Source: Streptomyces albogriseolus
Lineage (GTDB): Bacteria > Actinomycetota > Actinomycetes > Streptomycetales > Streptomycetaceae
Assembly: GCA_014650475.1 (NCBI GenBank)
Contig: BMVA01000002.1
Span: 124,001-188,000 of the forward strand
Direction: 5' to 3'
DNA length: 64,000 nt
The notes below the pieces were generated by a model. That model did no database searches, had not been told where the DNA came from, and saw only the letters and a list, made by a program, of their open reading frames with translations. Below, one piece after another: positions 1 through 9,051 of the stretch (positions within the stretch are counted from its first letter, which is position 1; each line of letters begins with the position of its first letter). Both the position numbers and the translations under genes were made by a program.

Positions 1-550
1 CCACGGCGGCCACGAAGGGCTTGCCGTGGGTGGTCCAGGTGACGAGCGGGGCCTCCATGGCCGGGTTCGTGGTCTCGAGCGACCAGTCGTGGACGGCGTA
101 GGAGTGCACGAAGTAGAAACGCGCGTCCTTGTCCAGACCGGCGAACAGCCGGGAGCCCTCCGGGGCGTCCACGGTGTTCCAGCCCATGTGGGGGACGACG
201 TCGGCCTGGAGCGGCTCGACGGAGCCGGGCCACTCGTCGAGGCCCTCGGCCTCGACGCCGTGCTCGACGCCCCGGGCGAAGAGGATCTGCATGCCGACGC
301 AGATGCCCATGACCGGGCGGCCGCCGGCCAGGCGGCGGTCGACGATCCAGTCGCCGCGGGCCTCCTTGAGGCCCTTCATGCAGGCGGCGAAGGCGCCGAC
401 GCCGGGCACCAGCAGCCCGTCGGCGTTCATCGCCGTGTCGAAGTCGCGGGTGATCTCGACGTCGGCCCCGGCGCGCGCGAGGGCGCGCTCGGCGGAGCGG
501 ACGTTGCCGAAGCCGTAGTCGAAGACCACGACCTTCCTGGTGGTGCTCAA
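1..550 (-). CDS. hisH: Imidazole glycerol phosphate synthase, glutaminase subunit HisH (3' end outside window)
   Basis: HisH hydrolyses glutamine and passes ammonia to HisF, which makes imidazole glycerol phosphate and AICAR in histidine synthesis. About 183 codons are visible; the C-terminus, with the catalytic His/Glu, lies beyond the left edge. A class I glutamine amidotransferase fold is clear: PGVGAF at residues 49-54 (oxyanion region) and GICVGMQ with the nucleophile Cys84. The start is TTG at 550, chosen because GGAGG lies at the right distance, inside the last codons of the upstream small gene, and because the next in-frame residues already belong to the first beta strand. It is the distal visible gene of the his operon. 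Confidence in identity is high; the start is less sure. Confidence 0.93.
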   Translation of the reverse strand, partial: MSTTRKVVVFDYGFGNVRSAERALARAGADVEITRDFDTAMNADGLLVPGVGAFAACMKGLKEARGDWIVDRRLAGGRPVMGICVGMQILFARGVEHGVEAEGLDEWPGSVEPLQADVVPHMGWNTVDAPEGSRLFAGLDKDARFYFVHSYAVHDWSLETTNPAMEAPLVTWTTHGKPFVAAV

Positions 551-554
551 GGGC

Positions 555-713
555 TCACACCTCCATTTGCAGCAGGCCCGTGACGATGCACAGCGCGGCG
601 CCGACGGACATCAGCGTGATCAGGCTCGTGGGCATCTTCTGCTTCACGAAGGAGATGATCCCGCCGACGAAGAACAGGCCGACGACGATCAGGACGGTGG
701 ACAGCCCGTTCAC
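555..713 (-). CDS. Small membrane protein of the his operon, 52 aa
   Basis: A GTG-started frame of 53 codons ends 4 bp before the hisH start and supplies its ribosome binding site, so the two are probably translationally coupled. The start is preceded by GGAGGG at 5-6 bp spacing. The product has two hydrophobic stretches (about residues 5-21 and 31-49) joined by a short basic loop (FVKQKMP), so it is predicted to be a two-span inner-membrane protein. I recall a small membrane protein at this place in other Streptomyces his operons, but no function is known to me. Its position between hisB and hisH suggests only co-expression, not a proven role in histidine synthesis. The 88 bp between it and hisB holds no gene. 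Confidence 0.8.
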   Translation of the reverse strand: MNGLSTVLIVVGLFFVGGIISFVKQKMPTSLITLMSVGAALCIVTGLLQMEV

Positions 714-801
714 CGTGTCCCTCCGTTCGCTTCTCCGCCCGCGCGGCGCAGAGGTGCGGCCATCGTCGTCGTCTGCGGCCCGGCGGCCGCGCGTGCGTCG
801 C

Positions 802-1395
802 TCACAGCGCGCCCTTCGTGGAGGGCAGGATGCCGGCCGCGCGCGGGTCGCGCTCGGAGGCGTAGCGCAGGGCGCGGGCGAGGGCCTTGAACTGGCACTC
901 CACGATGTGGTGGGCGTTGCGCCCGTAGGGCACGTGCACGTGGAGCGCGATCTGCGCCTGGGCGACGAAGGACTCCAGGATGTGCCGGGTCATCGTCACG
1001 TCGTACGCGCCGATCATCGGCGCCATGTTCTCGGGCTCGGTGTGCACGAGGTAGGGGCGGCCGGAGAGGTCGACGGTGACCTGGGCGAGGGACTCGTCCA
1101 GCGGGACCGTGCAGTTGCCGAAGCGGTAGATGCCCACCTTGTCGCCGAGCGCCTGCTTGAAGGCGGCGCCGAGCGCGAGGGCGGTGTCCTCGATGGTGTG
1201 GTGGGAGTCGATGTGCAGGTCGCCCTCGGTCTTCACGGTGAGGTCGAACAGACCGTGCCGGCCGAGCTGGTCGAGCATGTGGTCGTAGAAGCCGACCCCG
1301 GTGGAGATCTCGGTCTTCCCGGTGCCGTCGAGGTCGATCTCGACGAGCACGGAGGTTTCCTTGGTGGTGCGTTCCACGCGTCCTACGCGGGTCAT
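802..1395 (-). CDS. hisB: Imidazoleglycerol-phosphate dehydratase HisB
   Basis: HisB dehydrates imidazole glycerol phosphate to imidazole acetol phosphate in the histidine pathway. The 197-residue product is a normal-length monofunctional enzyme without the N-terminal phosphatase domain of the enterobacterial fusion. The two manganese-binding repeats are present: HHTIED at 65-70, and GRN-AHH-E at about 158-166. The ATG start overlaps the hisC stop by 4 bp (ATGA), which indicates translational coupling in a his operon read right to left. Nothing unusual is seen. Confidence 0.97.
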   Translation of the reverse strand: MTRVGRVERTTKETSVLVEIDLDGTGKTEISTGVGFYDHMLDQLGRHGLFDLTVKTEGDLHIDSHHTIEDTALALGAAFKQALGDKVGIYRFGNCTVPLDESLAQVTVDLSGRPYLVHTEPENMAPMIGAYDVTMTRHILESFVAQAQIALHVHVPYGRNAHHIVECQFKALARALRYASERDPRAAGILPSTKGAL

Positions 1396-2504
1396 GCGCT
1401 GTGCTCCTTCTTGATCTCACGTACCGCGTCGAGGAACGCGTCGTTCTCGGCCGGGGTGCCCGCGGTGACCCGCAGCCATCCCGGTACGCCGTTGTCCCGG
1501 ACCAGGACGCCCCGGTCGAGGATCTGCCGCCATACGGCGTGGGAGTCCTGGAAGCGGCCGAACTGGACGAAGTTGGCGTCGGAGTCGGTCACCTCGTAAC
1601 CCAGGGAGCGCAGTTCGGCGACCAGCCGGTCCCGCTCCGCCTTCAGCTGCTCGACGTAGCCGAGCAGGGTGCCGGTGTGCTCCAGCGCGGCCAGCGCGGT
1701 CGCCTGGGTGATCGCCGACAGGTGGTACGGCAGCCGCACCAGCTGGACGGCGTCGACGACCGCGGGGTGCGCGGCGAGGTAGCCGAGGCGCAGTCCGGCC
1801 GCGCCGAACGCCTTGGACATGGTGCGGGAGATCACCAGGTGGGGGCGTCCGTCGAGCAGCGGCAGCAGCGAGTCGCCGTGGCTGAACTCCACGTACGCCT
1901 CGTCGACGACCACGATCGACGGCCGGGCGGCCTGCGCGGCGTCGTACAGCGCGCGCACCGTGTCGGCGGGGACCGCGTTGCCGGTGGGGTTGTTGGGCGT
2001 GGTGACGAAGACGACGTCGGGCCGGTGCCCGGCGATCGCCCTCTCGGCCGCGGGCAGGTCGAGGGTGAAGTCCTCGCGTCGCGGGCCGGAGATCCAGCCG
2101 GTGCCGGTGCCGCGCGCGATCAGCGCGTGCATCGAGTACGACGGCTCGAAGCCGAGCGCGGTGCGGCCGGGTCCGCCGAAGGTCTGCAGCAGCTGCTGGA
2201 TGACCTCGTTGGAGCCGTTGGCCGCCCAGACGTTCTCCAGGGCGACCGGGTGGCCCGCGGTCTTGGTCAGGTAGGCGGCCAGCTGGGTGCGCAGCTCGAC
2301 CGCGTCCCGGTCGGGGTAGCGGTTGAGGTGCCGGGCGGCCTCGCGGACCCGCTCGGCGATCCGCTCGACCAGCGGCTCGGGCAGCGGGTAGGGGTTCTCG
2401 TTGGTGTTGAGCCGTACGGGGACGTCCAGCTGGGGCGCGCCGTAGGGGGACTTGCCGCGCAGCTCGTCCCGTACGGGGAGATCGTCGATGCTCACGTCGC
2501 TCAC
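1392..2504 (-). CDS. hisC: Histidinol-phosphate aminotransferase HisC
   Basis: This PLP-dependent class I/II aminotransferase converts imidazole acetol phosphate and glutamate to histidinol phosphate and 2-oxoglutarate. The product is 370 residues, normal for the family. Visible active-site features are the substrate-binding NTNENPYP segment (33-40), NNPTG (171-175), DEAY (201-204) and the Schiff-base lysine K231 in TMSKAFG. The reading frame is open far upstream, inside hisD, but the start is taken at the GTG that overlaps the hisD stop by 4 bp, because homology begins just after it. Overlaps on both sides mark a tightly packed operon. Confidence 0.96.
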   Translation of the reverse strand: MSDVSIDDLPVRDELRGKSPYGAPQLDVPVRLNTNENPYPLPEPLVERIAERVREAARHLNRYPDRDAVELRTQLAAYLTKTAGHPVALENVWAANGSNEVIQQLLQTFGGPGRTALGFEPSYSMHALIARGTGTGWISGPRREDFTLDLPAAERAIAGHRPDVVFVTTPNNPTGNAVPADTVRALYDAAQAARPSIVVVDEAYVEFSHGDSLLPLLDGRPHLVISRTMSKAFGAAGLRLGYLAAHPAVVDAVQLVRLPYHLSAITQATALAALEHTGTLLGYVEQLKAERDRLVAELRSLGYEVTDSDANFVQFGRFQDSHAVWRQILDRGVLVRDNGVPGWLRVTAGTPAENDAFLDAVREIKKEHSA

Positions 2505-3826
2505 TTGGTCTCGGGCACCTTCCAGCCGAACCTGGCCTTGATCGCCGCGCCGTGCGCGGGCAGGTCCTCCGCCTCCGCCAGCGTGACCACGTGGTGCGCG
2601 ACCTCGGCGAGCGCGTCCTCCGTGTAGTCGACGACGTGGATGCCGCGCAGGAAGGACTGCACGGACAGGCCCGAGGAGTGGCAGGCGCAGCCGCCGGTGG
2701 GCAGCACGTGGTTGGAGCCGGCCGCGTAGTCGCCGAGGGAGACCGGGGACCAGGGGCCGATGAAGATCGCGCCGGCGTTGCGCACCCGGTCGGCGACCGC
2801 GGCGGCGTCGGCGGTCTGGATCTCCAGGTGCTCGGCGCCGTAGGCGTCGACGACCCGCAGGCCCTCCTCGACACCGTCGACGAGCACGATCGCGGACTGC
2901 TTGCCGCTCAGGGCGGGCGCGATCCGGTCGTCGACGTGCTTGCTGGCCTTGACCTGGGGCTCCAGCTCCTTGACCACCGCGTCCGCGAGGTCCGTGGAGT
3001 CGGTGACCAGGACGGCGGCGGCCAGCGGGTCGTGCTCGGCCTGGCTGATCAGGTCGGAGGCGACGTGGACCGGGTCGGCCGTGGAGTCCGCGAGGATCGC
3101 GATCTCGGTCGGGCCGGCCTCGGCGTCGATGCCGATCTTCCCGGTGAAGTAGCGCTTGGCGGCGGCGACCCAGATGTTGCCGGGGCCGGTCACCATGTTC
3201 GCGGGCGGGCAGGACTCGGTGCCGTACGCGAACATCGCGACGGCGGTGGCGCCGCCGGCCGCGTACACCTCGTCGACGCCGAGCAGGGCGCACGCGGCGA
3301 GGATCGTCGGGTGCGGCAGCCCGCCGAAGTCGGCCTGGGCCGGGGAGGCGAGCGCGAGGGACGGGACGCCGGCCTCCTGGGCGGGCACCACGTTCATGAT
3401 CACGGAGGACGGGTAGACGGCCCGGCCGCCCGGCGCGTAGAGGCCGACGCGGTCGACCGGCACCCACTTCTCGGTGACCGTGCCGCCCGGCACGACCTGG
3501 GTGGTGTGGGTGGTGCGGCGCTGCGCGCGGTGGACCAGGCGGGCCCGGCGGACCGACTCCTCCAGGGCGGCGCGCACGGCCGGGTCGAGCTCCTCCAGCG
3601 CGCGCTCCAGCGCGGCGGCGGGCACCCGGACCTGGTCGAGCCGCACGCCGTCGAAGCGCTCGGCGAAGTCGATCAGCGCCGCGTCGCCGCGATGATGCAC
3701 GTCCTCGCAGATGGGCCGCACCTTCTCCAGGGCGGCCGCGACGTCGAAGTCGGCACGGGGCAGCAGGTCACGCAGGGCGGGGCCCTCGGGGAGGGCGTCG
3801 CCGCGCAGGTCGATTCGCGAGATCAC
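2501..3826 (-). CDS. hisD: Histidinol dehydrogenase HisD
   Basis: HisD oxidises L-histidinol to L-histidine in two NAD-dependent, zinc-requiring steps, the last of the pathway. The chosen product is 441 residues, the usual size. The SQAEHDP segment (about residue 250) carries the conserved Gln/His zinc and substrate ligands, and [12 protein letters not shown] is the conserved glycine-rich segment. The start is GTG at 3826 (protein begins VISRIDLRG), preceded only by a weak GAGAGA ribosome site; an upstream in-frame ATG at 3889 would add 21 unconserved residues. It is the first gene of the his operon. I looked upstream for a His-rich leader peptide and saw none, so there is no sign of classical attenuation. 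Confidence 0.95.
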   Translation of the reverse strand: MISRIDLRGDALPEGPALRDLLPRADFDVAAALEKVRPICEDVHHRGDAALIDFAERFDGVRLDQVRVPAAALERALEELDPAVRAALEESVRRARLVHRAQRRTTHTTQVVPGGTVTEKWVPVDRVGLYAPGGRAVYPSSVIMNVVPAQEAGVPSLALASPAQADFGGLPHPTILAACALLGVDEVYAAGGATAVAMFAYGTESCPPANMVTGPGNIWVAAAKRYFTGKIGIDAEAGPTEIAILADSTADPVHVASDLISQAEHDPLAAAVLVTDSTDLADAVVKELEPQVKASKHVDDRIAPALSGKQSAIVLVDGVEEGLRVVDAYGAEHLEIQTADAAAVADRVRNAGAIFIGPWSPVSLGDYAAGSNHVLPTGGCACHSSGLSVQSFLRGIHVVDYTEDALAEVAHHVVTLAEAEDLPAHGAAIKARFGWKVPETK

Positions 3827-4018
3827 GTGCTCAATTCTCTCAGACCCGCCCCGGAGGACGTCCGCCCGTTCCAGTGGCTGATACATCACGCTCGTCGTGA
3901 CGGTCCGCGCTCGTTTTCGAGATCCTCTTCACTTTCCGTGTTCAACAGCTCACCGTACCGGGCATGAACGGCTGTACGACGCGATGAACCGGTGAGTAAC
4001 GGGGAGGAGGGGAGTTCC
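3827..4018. other. Divergent intergenic region between hisD and a membrane protein gene
   Basis: These 192 bp separate two divergent genes and so should contain both promoters. I see no convincing -35/-10 pair. A TTGAAC reads on the minus strand near 3940 but has no good -10 at 16-18 bp. There is no run of histidine codons on either strand and no terminator-like hairpin. Confidence 0.4.
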
Positions 4019-5596
4019 GTGGCCGAAGGGGCGGGACCGCACGACGGCGAGCCGCCGGAGGACCTGACCGCCGCGGAGGCGGGGATGTGGCAGGCCTTCC
4101 GCAACGGCAGCGTGTACGACCTGAGCTGCGGCGACACGGTGGTCGACGATCCGCACGGAGGACACCCCTGGGGACCCGAGCGCACGGTGCGGGCCCGGGT
4201 GGTCTGCTGGCTGCTGCTGGACGGCCCGCCCCCGCTGGCCGGCCGCGTCTCCTCGCTGAAGCTGGTCGGGGTGCGGATCAGCGGCCCGCTGGACCTGGCC
4301 GGGGGCACGGTCGAGCCGTACGTGGAGATGCACGGCTGCCGTTTCGAGCGGGACGTGCTGCTGCCGGAGGCGCGGTTCACCACGCTGCGGCTGGTGGACT
4401 GCTCCATACCCCGGATGGAGGCCGCCCGGCTGAGCACCGAGGGCGATCTGCATCTGCCGCGCTGCCGCTTCCTCGGCGGCATACGCCTCACCGACGCCCG
4501 GATCGGCACGGACCTGCTGCTCAACCAGGCGGTCGTGCACCGCGACCGCAGCGGCCGCTCCATCGCCGCGGACGGGATGAACGTCGGCCAGGACCTCCAG
4601 GCGGAGATGCTGGAGTCGTACGGCGAGCTGAGCCTGCGCGGCGCCACCGTCGGCGTGTCGCTGAGCCTGCGCGGCGCCCGGCTGGTCAACCCGCACGCCC
4701 GGCTCGCGCTGAACGCGCCGCAGCTGACCGTGGAGCGCTCGCTGTACCTCACCCCGGCCGGGGTGGGGGCGCACGCCCGCAGCGGCATGACGCCCGCGCA
4801 GGGCACGCGCATCCAGCGGTTCGAGTGCGAGGGCGGTGTCCGGCTGGACGACGGGCGGTTCGGGGACGCGGTCGACTTCGAGGGGGCCGTGCTCACCTTC
4901 ACCGACGAGCAGGAGCTGTCGCTGCGCCGGGTGCAGACGCCGGAGCTGCGGTTCCTCGGGCAGCGGCCGGCGCGCGGGCGGGTGGTGCTGTCGGGGGCGC
5001 GGGTGGTGAACCTGATGGACCGGGCGGACAGCTGGCCGGGCCCGGGCCGGCTGCACATGGGCGGCTTCGCCTACGAGAACCTGGTGCCGCGCGGCCCGTT
5101 CCCGCTGACGCTGCGGCTGCGCTGGGTGGACGCGGCCAGCGCCGAGTACACGCCGGAGCCGTACGAGCGGCTGGCGGCCGTGCTGCGGGAGAGCGGGGCG
5201 GACGAGGACGCCCGGGAGGTGCTGCTGGCCAAGCAGCGGCGGCGCCGCGAGAGCCTGCCGCTCGCCGCGAAGCTCTGGGGCTACGCGCAGGACTGGACGG
5301 TCGCCTACGGGTACCGCCCCGGCCGGGCGGCGGTGTGGATGGCGGTGCTGTGGGCGGCCGGTTCGGTGGCCTTCGCGCGGGCCGACCATCCGCCGCTGAA
5401 GGCGGGCGAGCACCCGGACTGGAACCCGGCGCTGTTCGCGCTGGACCTGCTGCTCCCGGTGATCGACCTGGGCCAGGTGGGCTTCTGGCAGCTGCGCGGC
5501 GGCTGGCAGTGGCTGTCGACGGCGTTCATCCTCCTGGGCTGGATCCTGGCGACGACGGTGGCCGCGGGCGCGACCCGCACCCTGCGACGCACGTGA
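4019..5596 (+). CDS. Membrane-anchored protein with a long beta-helix-like repeat domain
   Basis: The product is 525 residues. From about 70 to 340 it shows an irregular repeat of short hydrophobic strands, of the type L-x-L-x-G/D-A/C-x-(I/F/V)-x-G, resembling a degenerate pentapeptide-repeat or right-handed beta-helix. The last 100 residues hold two or three membrane segments (near WMAVLWAAGSVAF and FILLGWILATTVA), so a large domain is anchored by its C-terminus. I recall such proteins being labelled membrane-associated oxidoreductases; I see no nucleotide- or cofactor-binding motif to support that. The start is GTG 4019 because GGAGGAGGGGAG precedes it; GTG 3992 is in frame but has no ribosome site. 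Function is unknown. Confidence 0.85.
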   Translation: MAEGAGPHDGEPPEDLTAAEAGMWQAFRNGSVYDLSCGDTVVDDPHGGHPWGPERTVRARVVCWLLLDGPPPLAGRVSSLKLVGVRISGPLDLAGGTVEPYVEMHGCRFERDVLLPEARFTTLRLVDCSIPRMEAARLSTEGDLHLPRCRFLGGIRLTDARIGTDLLLNQAVVHRDRSGRSIAADGMNVGQDLQAEMLESYGELSLRGATVGVSLSLRGARLVNPHARLALNAPQLTVERSLYLTPAGVGAHARSGMTPAQGTRIQRFECEGGVRLDDGRFGDAVDFEGAVLTFTDEQELSLRRVQTPELRFLGQRPARGRVVLSGARVVNLMDRADSWPGPGRLHMGGFAYENLVPRGPFPLTLRLRWVDAASAEYTPEPYERLAAVLRESGADEDAREVLLAKQRRRRESLPLAAKLWGYAQDWTVAYGYRPGRAAVWMAVLWAAGSVAFARADHPPLKAGEHPDWNPALFALDLLLPVIDLGQVGFWQLRGGWQWLSTAFILLGWILATTVAAGATRTLRRT

Positions 5597-5603
5597 GGTC
5601 GGC

Positions 5604-5616
5604 GCCCCTCCGGGGC
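5604..5616 (+). terminator. Short GC hairpin after the membrane protein gene
   Basis: GCCCC and GGGGC arms with a 3-base loop lie 8 bp after the stop of the preceding gene. The stem is only 5 bp with no T-run, so it is a weak candidate. The rest of the 159-bp gap up to the next gene holds no other structure I can support. Confidence 0.3.
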
Positions 5617-5755
5617 ACGCGTGTGACAGGGGTGGCGCACAACAACCCGCGCGCCCCGAGGAGCCCACCGTTTTTACCGGCCCTTGACCGACCCCGGTAC
5701 AACTTTCCACAAGTTCCGCGTGGACTCTGGCGCGCCCGTGACCTGCGGTCTTTCA

Positions 5756-6835
5756 ATGGTCGACACCATGGCTCTGCTGCACGCGTTCACCCGCACGTCC
5801 CGGGTGCGAGGAAAGCGGACGGGCACCCCGTCGCCCCTCGCTCCGGTCGCGCTGCCCGCCGACGACGAGGTGCTCCTCGACGTGCCGGACGACGCCCTCG
5901 GCCGGGCGCTGCTCGGAGCCGCCGCGGGCGACCCCGCGCCGGCGGCCGACCTGCTCCTCGCCACCCGCCGTCAGGCCGCGTGGGAGCACCGCGACCGCTA
6001 TGTGCGCCGGCTCGCCGCCTTCGCGCGGGCGCGGCCCGAGTGGCTGGACGTCTGGCGGGCCCGCGCCCCGCGTGACGCGGACGCGCTGCTGGTGGACGCC
6101 CAGCGGGCGGTGGACCGGGTGTGGGACTCGCCCGCCCGCGCCGAACTGCTGCGGGAGGTGAGCCCGCTGATCACCGCGGCCGCCCGCGCCGACCACCGCG
6201 ACCCCGTGCCCTGGCGGCTGGCCCTGGACCACGCGCGCGGCGCGCGGGCCGGCCACACGTACTTCGAGGAGCTGTGGGAGGCGGCGGTGCGCCGCGCCCC
6301 GCACCACCACGGCTGCCATGTGGCCGCCCTGCGCTACCTGGCGTCCTCCTGGCACGGCTCGCACCGCGAGTGCTTCGACTTCGCCGACACGGCCGCGCAG
6401 GACGCGCCGGAGGGCTCGCTCACCCAGGCGCTGCCGCTGCGGGCGGCGTTCGGCTACCTCACCGACGGCTGCGGCCCGGCGGTCGAGCGGGGGCGGCTGG
6501 ACGCGGCCGCCGACCGGGCGGTCGCCCTGTCCGCGCGGCTGCCGTCGGCCCAGCCCTGGCCGGCCGAGCTGCGCAACCTCCTCGCGTACGTCCTGGTCCG
6601 GCTCGGTCGCCGGCAGGACGCGCTGGAGCAGTTCCGGCTGACCGGCCCGTACGCCGCCTCGTTCCCCTGGGACCGGGACGCCGACGATCCGCTCGGGCGG
6701 TTCCTGGAGGTCCGTCAGGAGGTGCTGCGGGCGGTCGCGTCGGGCGCCGAAACGGCCGGAACGGACGCCTCCGCCGCCCTGTCCGGGAGTCCGGGGAGCG
6801 AACGGCGCGGACGCCCGGAGCCCGGCGGCCATTAG
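5756..6835 (+). CDS. Uncharacterised helical (TPR-like) protein, 359 aa
   Basis: I do not recognise a named family with certainty. The protein is soluble, rich in Ala, Arg and Leu, and from about residue 45 to 330 looks like a stack of helical pairs (for example segments around LARRYVRRLAAFARARP-like and ALEQFRLTGPYAASF), which suggests a TPR-type scaffold. A disordered Gly/Ser/Glu tail follows. A run of His (APHHHGCH) lies mid-protein. The start is taken at ATG 5756; ATG 5768 and a more distant TTG at 5684 are also in frame, and no strong ribosome site decides between them. It lies 11 bp before the LON-domain gene and is probably co-transcribed with it. Confidence 0.75.
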   Translation: MVDTMALLHAFTRTSRVRGKRTGTPSPLAPVALPADDEVLLDVPDDALGRALLGAAAGDPAPAADLLLATRRQAAWEHRDRYVRRLAAFARARPEWLDVWRARAPRDADALLVDAQRAVDRVWDSPARAELLREVSPLITAAARADHRDPVPWRLALDHARGARAGHTYFEELWEAAVRRAPHHHGCHVAALRYLASSWHGSHRECFDFADTAAQDAPEGSLTQALPLRAAFGYLTDGCGPAVERGRLDAAADRAVALSARLPSAQPWPAELRNLLAYVLVRLGRRQDALEQFRLTGPYAASFPWDRDADDPLGRFLEVRQEVLRAVASGAETAGTDASAALSGSPGSERRGRPEPGGH

Positions 6836-6846
6836 GCTCTAGCGTC

Positions 6847-7587
6847 GTGACCACCGTCCGGCTTCCGCTCTTCCCCCTGAACACGGTGCTGTTCCCGGGG
6901 CTCGTGCTCCCGCTCAACGTCTTCGAGGAGCGTTATCGCGCCATGATGCGCGAGCTGTTGAAGACCCCGGAGGACGAGCCACGGCAGTTCGCCGTGGTGG
7001 CGATCCGGGACGGCCACGAGGTGGCGCCGAGCGCCCCCGGGCTGCCCGACCCCACGGCCGTGCCCGAGCGGGGCCCGGCGGCCGGCTTCGGCGCGGACCC
7101 GCTGCGCGCCTTCCACAAGGTGGGGTGCGTCGCCGACGCGGCGACGGTCCGGGAGCGGCCCGACGGCAGCTTCGAGGTGCTGGCGACCGGCACGACCCGG
7201 GTGCGGCTGCTGTCGGTGGACGCCTCAGGACCCTTCCTCACGGCCGAACTGGAGCGGCTGGAGGAGGAACCGGGCGAGGAGGCGGGGACGCTCGCGGAGG
7301 GCGTGCTGCGGGCGTTCCGGCAGTACCAGAAGCGGCTGGCGGGGGCGCGGGAGCGGTCGCTGACCTCGGACACGGAGCTGCCGGACGAGCCCAGCGTGGT
7401 GTCGTACCTGGTCGCCGCCGCGATGATGCTGGACACGCCGGCGCGGCAGCGGCTGCTCCAGGCGCCGGACACCGCGTCCCGGCTGCGGGACGAACTGAAA
7501 CTCCTGCGCACGGAGACGGCGATCATCCGTAGTCTTCCGTCGTTGCCCGCGTCGGAGCTGACGCGGGCGCCGACCAGTCTCAACTGA
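6847..7587 (+). CDS. LON peptidase substrate-binding domain protein
   Basis: The 246-residue product matches the N-terminal (LAN) domain of Lon proteases on its own: it opens with LPLFPLNTVLFPG and continues with LPLNVFEERYRAMM, both family hallmarks. There is no AAA+ module and no Ser-Lys protease domain, so it cannot be a protease by itself. Stand-alone LON-domain proteins are widespread in actinobacteria; their role is not settled. The GTG at 6847 is used because the conserved LPLFPLN motif begins only six residues later. It probably shares a transcript with the gene before it and possibly with the YbaK gene 43 bp after it. Confidence 0.92.
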   Translation: MTTVRLPLFPLNTVLFPGLVLPLNVFEERYRAMMRELLKTPEDEPRQFAVVAIRDGHEVAPSAPGLPDPTAVPERGPAAGFGADPLRAFHKVGCVADAATVRERPDGSFEVLATGTTRVRLLSVDASGPFLTAELERLEEEPGEEAGTLAEGVLRAFRQYQKRLAGARERSLTSDTELPDEPSVVSYLVAAAMMLDTPARQRLLQAPDTASRLRDELKLLRTETAIIRSLPSLPASELTRAPTSLN

Positions 7588-7630
7588 CGCGTGCCCCACG
7601 CGTACCGACGCTTGCGGAGCGGCGACCGGC

Positions 7631-8131
7631 ATGGCCAAGAAGTCCAAGAAGCAGCAGTCCAACGGCACGCCCGCCACGGTGGCGCTCACCGCGGCAGGGG
7701 TGCCGTTCACGGTGCACTCCTACGACCACGACCCCTCCCATCCGAGCTACGGCGAGGAGGCGGCCGAGGCGATGGGCGTCTCCCCCGACCGGGTCTTCAA
7801 GACGCTGGTGGCGGACGTCGACGGCGCCCTGACCGTGGCGGTGGTGCCGGTCGCGGGCCAGCTCGACCTCAAGGCGCTCGCCTCGGCGGCCGGCGGCAAG
7901 CGGGCGTCGATGGCCGACCCCGCGCTGGCGGAGCGCACCACGGGGTACGTGCGGGGCGGCATCTCGCCGCTGGGCCAGCGCAAGAAGCTGCCGACGGTGC
8001 TGGACGCGTCGGCGACCCGCCACGGGACGATCTGCGTCTCGGCGGGCCGCCGCGGCCTGGAGGTGGAACTCGCCCCCACGGACCTGGCTCGGCTGACGTC
8101 GGCGGTCCTGGCCCCGATCGGCCGGGTCTAG
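7631..8131 (+). CDS. ybaK: Cys-tRNA(Pro)/aminoacyl-tRNA deacylase, YbaK/EbsC type
   Basis: YbaK proteins hydrolyse mischarged tRNA, chiefly Cys-tRNA(Pro), as free-standing editing factors. The 166-residue product has the family layout: an early HSYDHDP segment, then FKTLVADVDG and VPVAGQLDLKALA, where the conserved Lys of the FKTL motif is the catalytic lysine of the family, and the C-terminal GGISPLGQRKKLPTVLD block followed by RGLEVELAP. The start ATG at 7631 is followed by a short basic leader (MAKKSKKQQ). Length and motifs are normal. It is the last larger gene of this plus-strand run; bL37 follows 69 bp later. Confidence 0.94.
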   Translation: MAKKSKKQQSNGTPATVALTAAGVPFTVHSYDHDPSHPSYGEEAAEAMGVSPDRVFKTLVADVDGALTVAVVPVAGQLDLKALASAAGGKRASMADPALAERTTGYVRGGISPLGQRKKLPTVLDASATRHGTICVSAGRRGLEVELAPTDLARLTSAVLAPIGRV

Positions 8132-8200
8132 CCAGGCCGCCCCGGCGCGGCCTGTTCCGCACCTCGACGGCTCCCCCGCCCTCGGCTATGTACGGAAGGC

Positions 8201-8275
8201 ATGTCGAAGCGGACGCGCAAGCGCAGATGGCGGATCAGGAAGAGGCGGGCCAACCACGGGCGGCGGCCCGCCTGA
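8201..8275 (+). CDS. 50S ribosomal protein bL37 (24 aa)
   Basis: A 25-codon frame with ATG and a good GGAAGG ribosome site encodes a 24-residue protein in which 13 residues are Lys or Arg. It begins MSKRTRKRR and ends ANHGRRPA. Length, the basic N-terminus and the ANHG-RP ending match the actinobacterial ribosomal protein bL37, first seen in mycobacterial ribosome structures, which binds 23S rRNA. The gene is too short for usual gene finders and is often missed. Identification is from memory of the family pattern, not a search. A terminator-like hairpin follows directly. Confidence 0.82.
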   Translation: MSKRTRKRRWRIRKRRANHGRRPA

Positions 8276-8288
8276 GGGGAGGCGTGGT

Positions 8289-8314
8289 GCCGGGCGGCGC
8301 GTGCGGCGCCCGGC
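8289..8314. terminator. Hairpin between convergent genes
   Basis: GCCGGGCG (8289-8296) and CGCCCGGC (8307-8314) form an 8-bp GC stem with a 10-base loop, exactly in the 43-bp space between the ends of bL37 and the DUF2567 gene. It can serve both directions. There is no T-run, as is usual in Streptomyces. Confidence 0.6.
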
Positions 8315-8318
8315 GTTC

Positions 8319-9017
8319 TCAGCGGTGCTGCTGTGCACCCGGCGGCGGCCACTCCTCCGGGTCGCGCGGACCGAACAGCCCCGTCAGGCCCAGGTGGAAC
8401 ACCAGCGCCGCGAACGGCCACGCCAGCAGCGCGCCCTTCGCGTTCAGCTTCAGCGGGGCGTCGAAGGTGACGCCCTTCCCCACGCTCTTCGCCTGCGCGA
8501 TCACGTCCTGCGAGGGGCCGAGCCACACCCCGAGCCGCCAGGCCAGCACCGACCCGAGCAGCCCGCCGACCGCCAGCGCCACCACCAGCGGGACGCCGCC
8601 GCGCCGCCGCGCCAGGAAGACCGCCAGGGCGCTCAGCGCGCCGCAGGCCAGGGCGATGAGCGTGAACGTGCCGTCCACCCCGATGCTCTGCTCGCCCTCG
8701 GAGTCCTTGAGGTAGACCACCCAGGCGTCGCCGGAGGCGTCCCCCACCAGCGGCACGCGCGGCGCCAGCCACCACCACAGCACCCCGAGCAGCACCCCGC
8801 CGAGGGCCACCGCCACGGTCACCACGGCCGCCTCACGGATCTCCTTGGCCATCCCCGGGCCGTCCTCGTCGTGCCACCAGCCGTGCCGCGGGTACGCGGC
8901 GTGGCCGGGCTTCCCGTCGTAGCGGTGCGCGCCGCCGGCGGGGGCGCCCGACGGCGGCTGCCACCGGTCGTGCGCGGAGGGGTCGTGCGGTGGCGGGGGT
9001 GTCAGAGGTGCGCTCAC
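8319..9017 (-). CDS. DUF2567-family membrane protein, 232 aa
   Basis: The N-terminal 60 residues are Pro/His/Gly-rich and probably cytosolic and disordered. Four membrane segments follow, at about 65-85, 118-136, 143-165 and 195-215. The pattern fits the DUF2567 family of actinobacterial membrane proteins, which has no known activity. The start is GTG at 9017. The gene lies 34 bp after the ABC permease gene on the same strand, so it may belong to the same transcript, but nothing shows it to be part of the transporter. Confidence 0.8.
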   Translation of the reverse strand: MSAPLTPPPPHDPSAHDRWQPPSGAPAGGAHRYDGKPGHAAYPRHGWWHDEDGPGMAKEIREAAVVTVAVALGGVLLGVLWWWLAPRVPLVGDASGDAWVVYLKDSEGEQSIGVDGTFTLIALACGALSALAVFLARRRGGVPLVVALAVGGLLGSVLAWRLGVWLGPSQDVIAQAKSVGKGVTFDAPLKLNAKGALLAWPFAALVFHLGLTGLFGPRDPEEWPPPGAQQHR

Positions 9018-9051
9018 CCTGCCATCGTGCCAGGCGTGTCTGTGGGCCGCG

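Noticed and set aside
3827-3990. Histidine-leader attenuator before hisD
   Set aside because: I found no run of His codons and no terminator/antiterminator pair on the minus strand.
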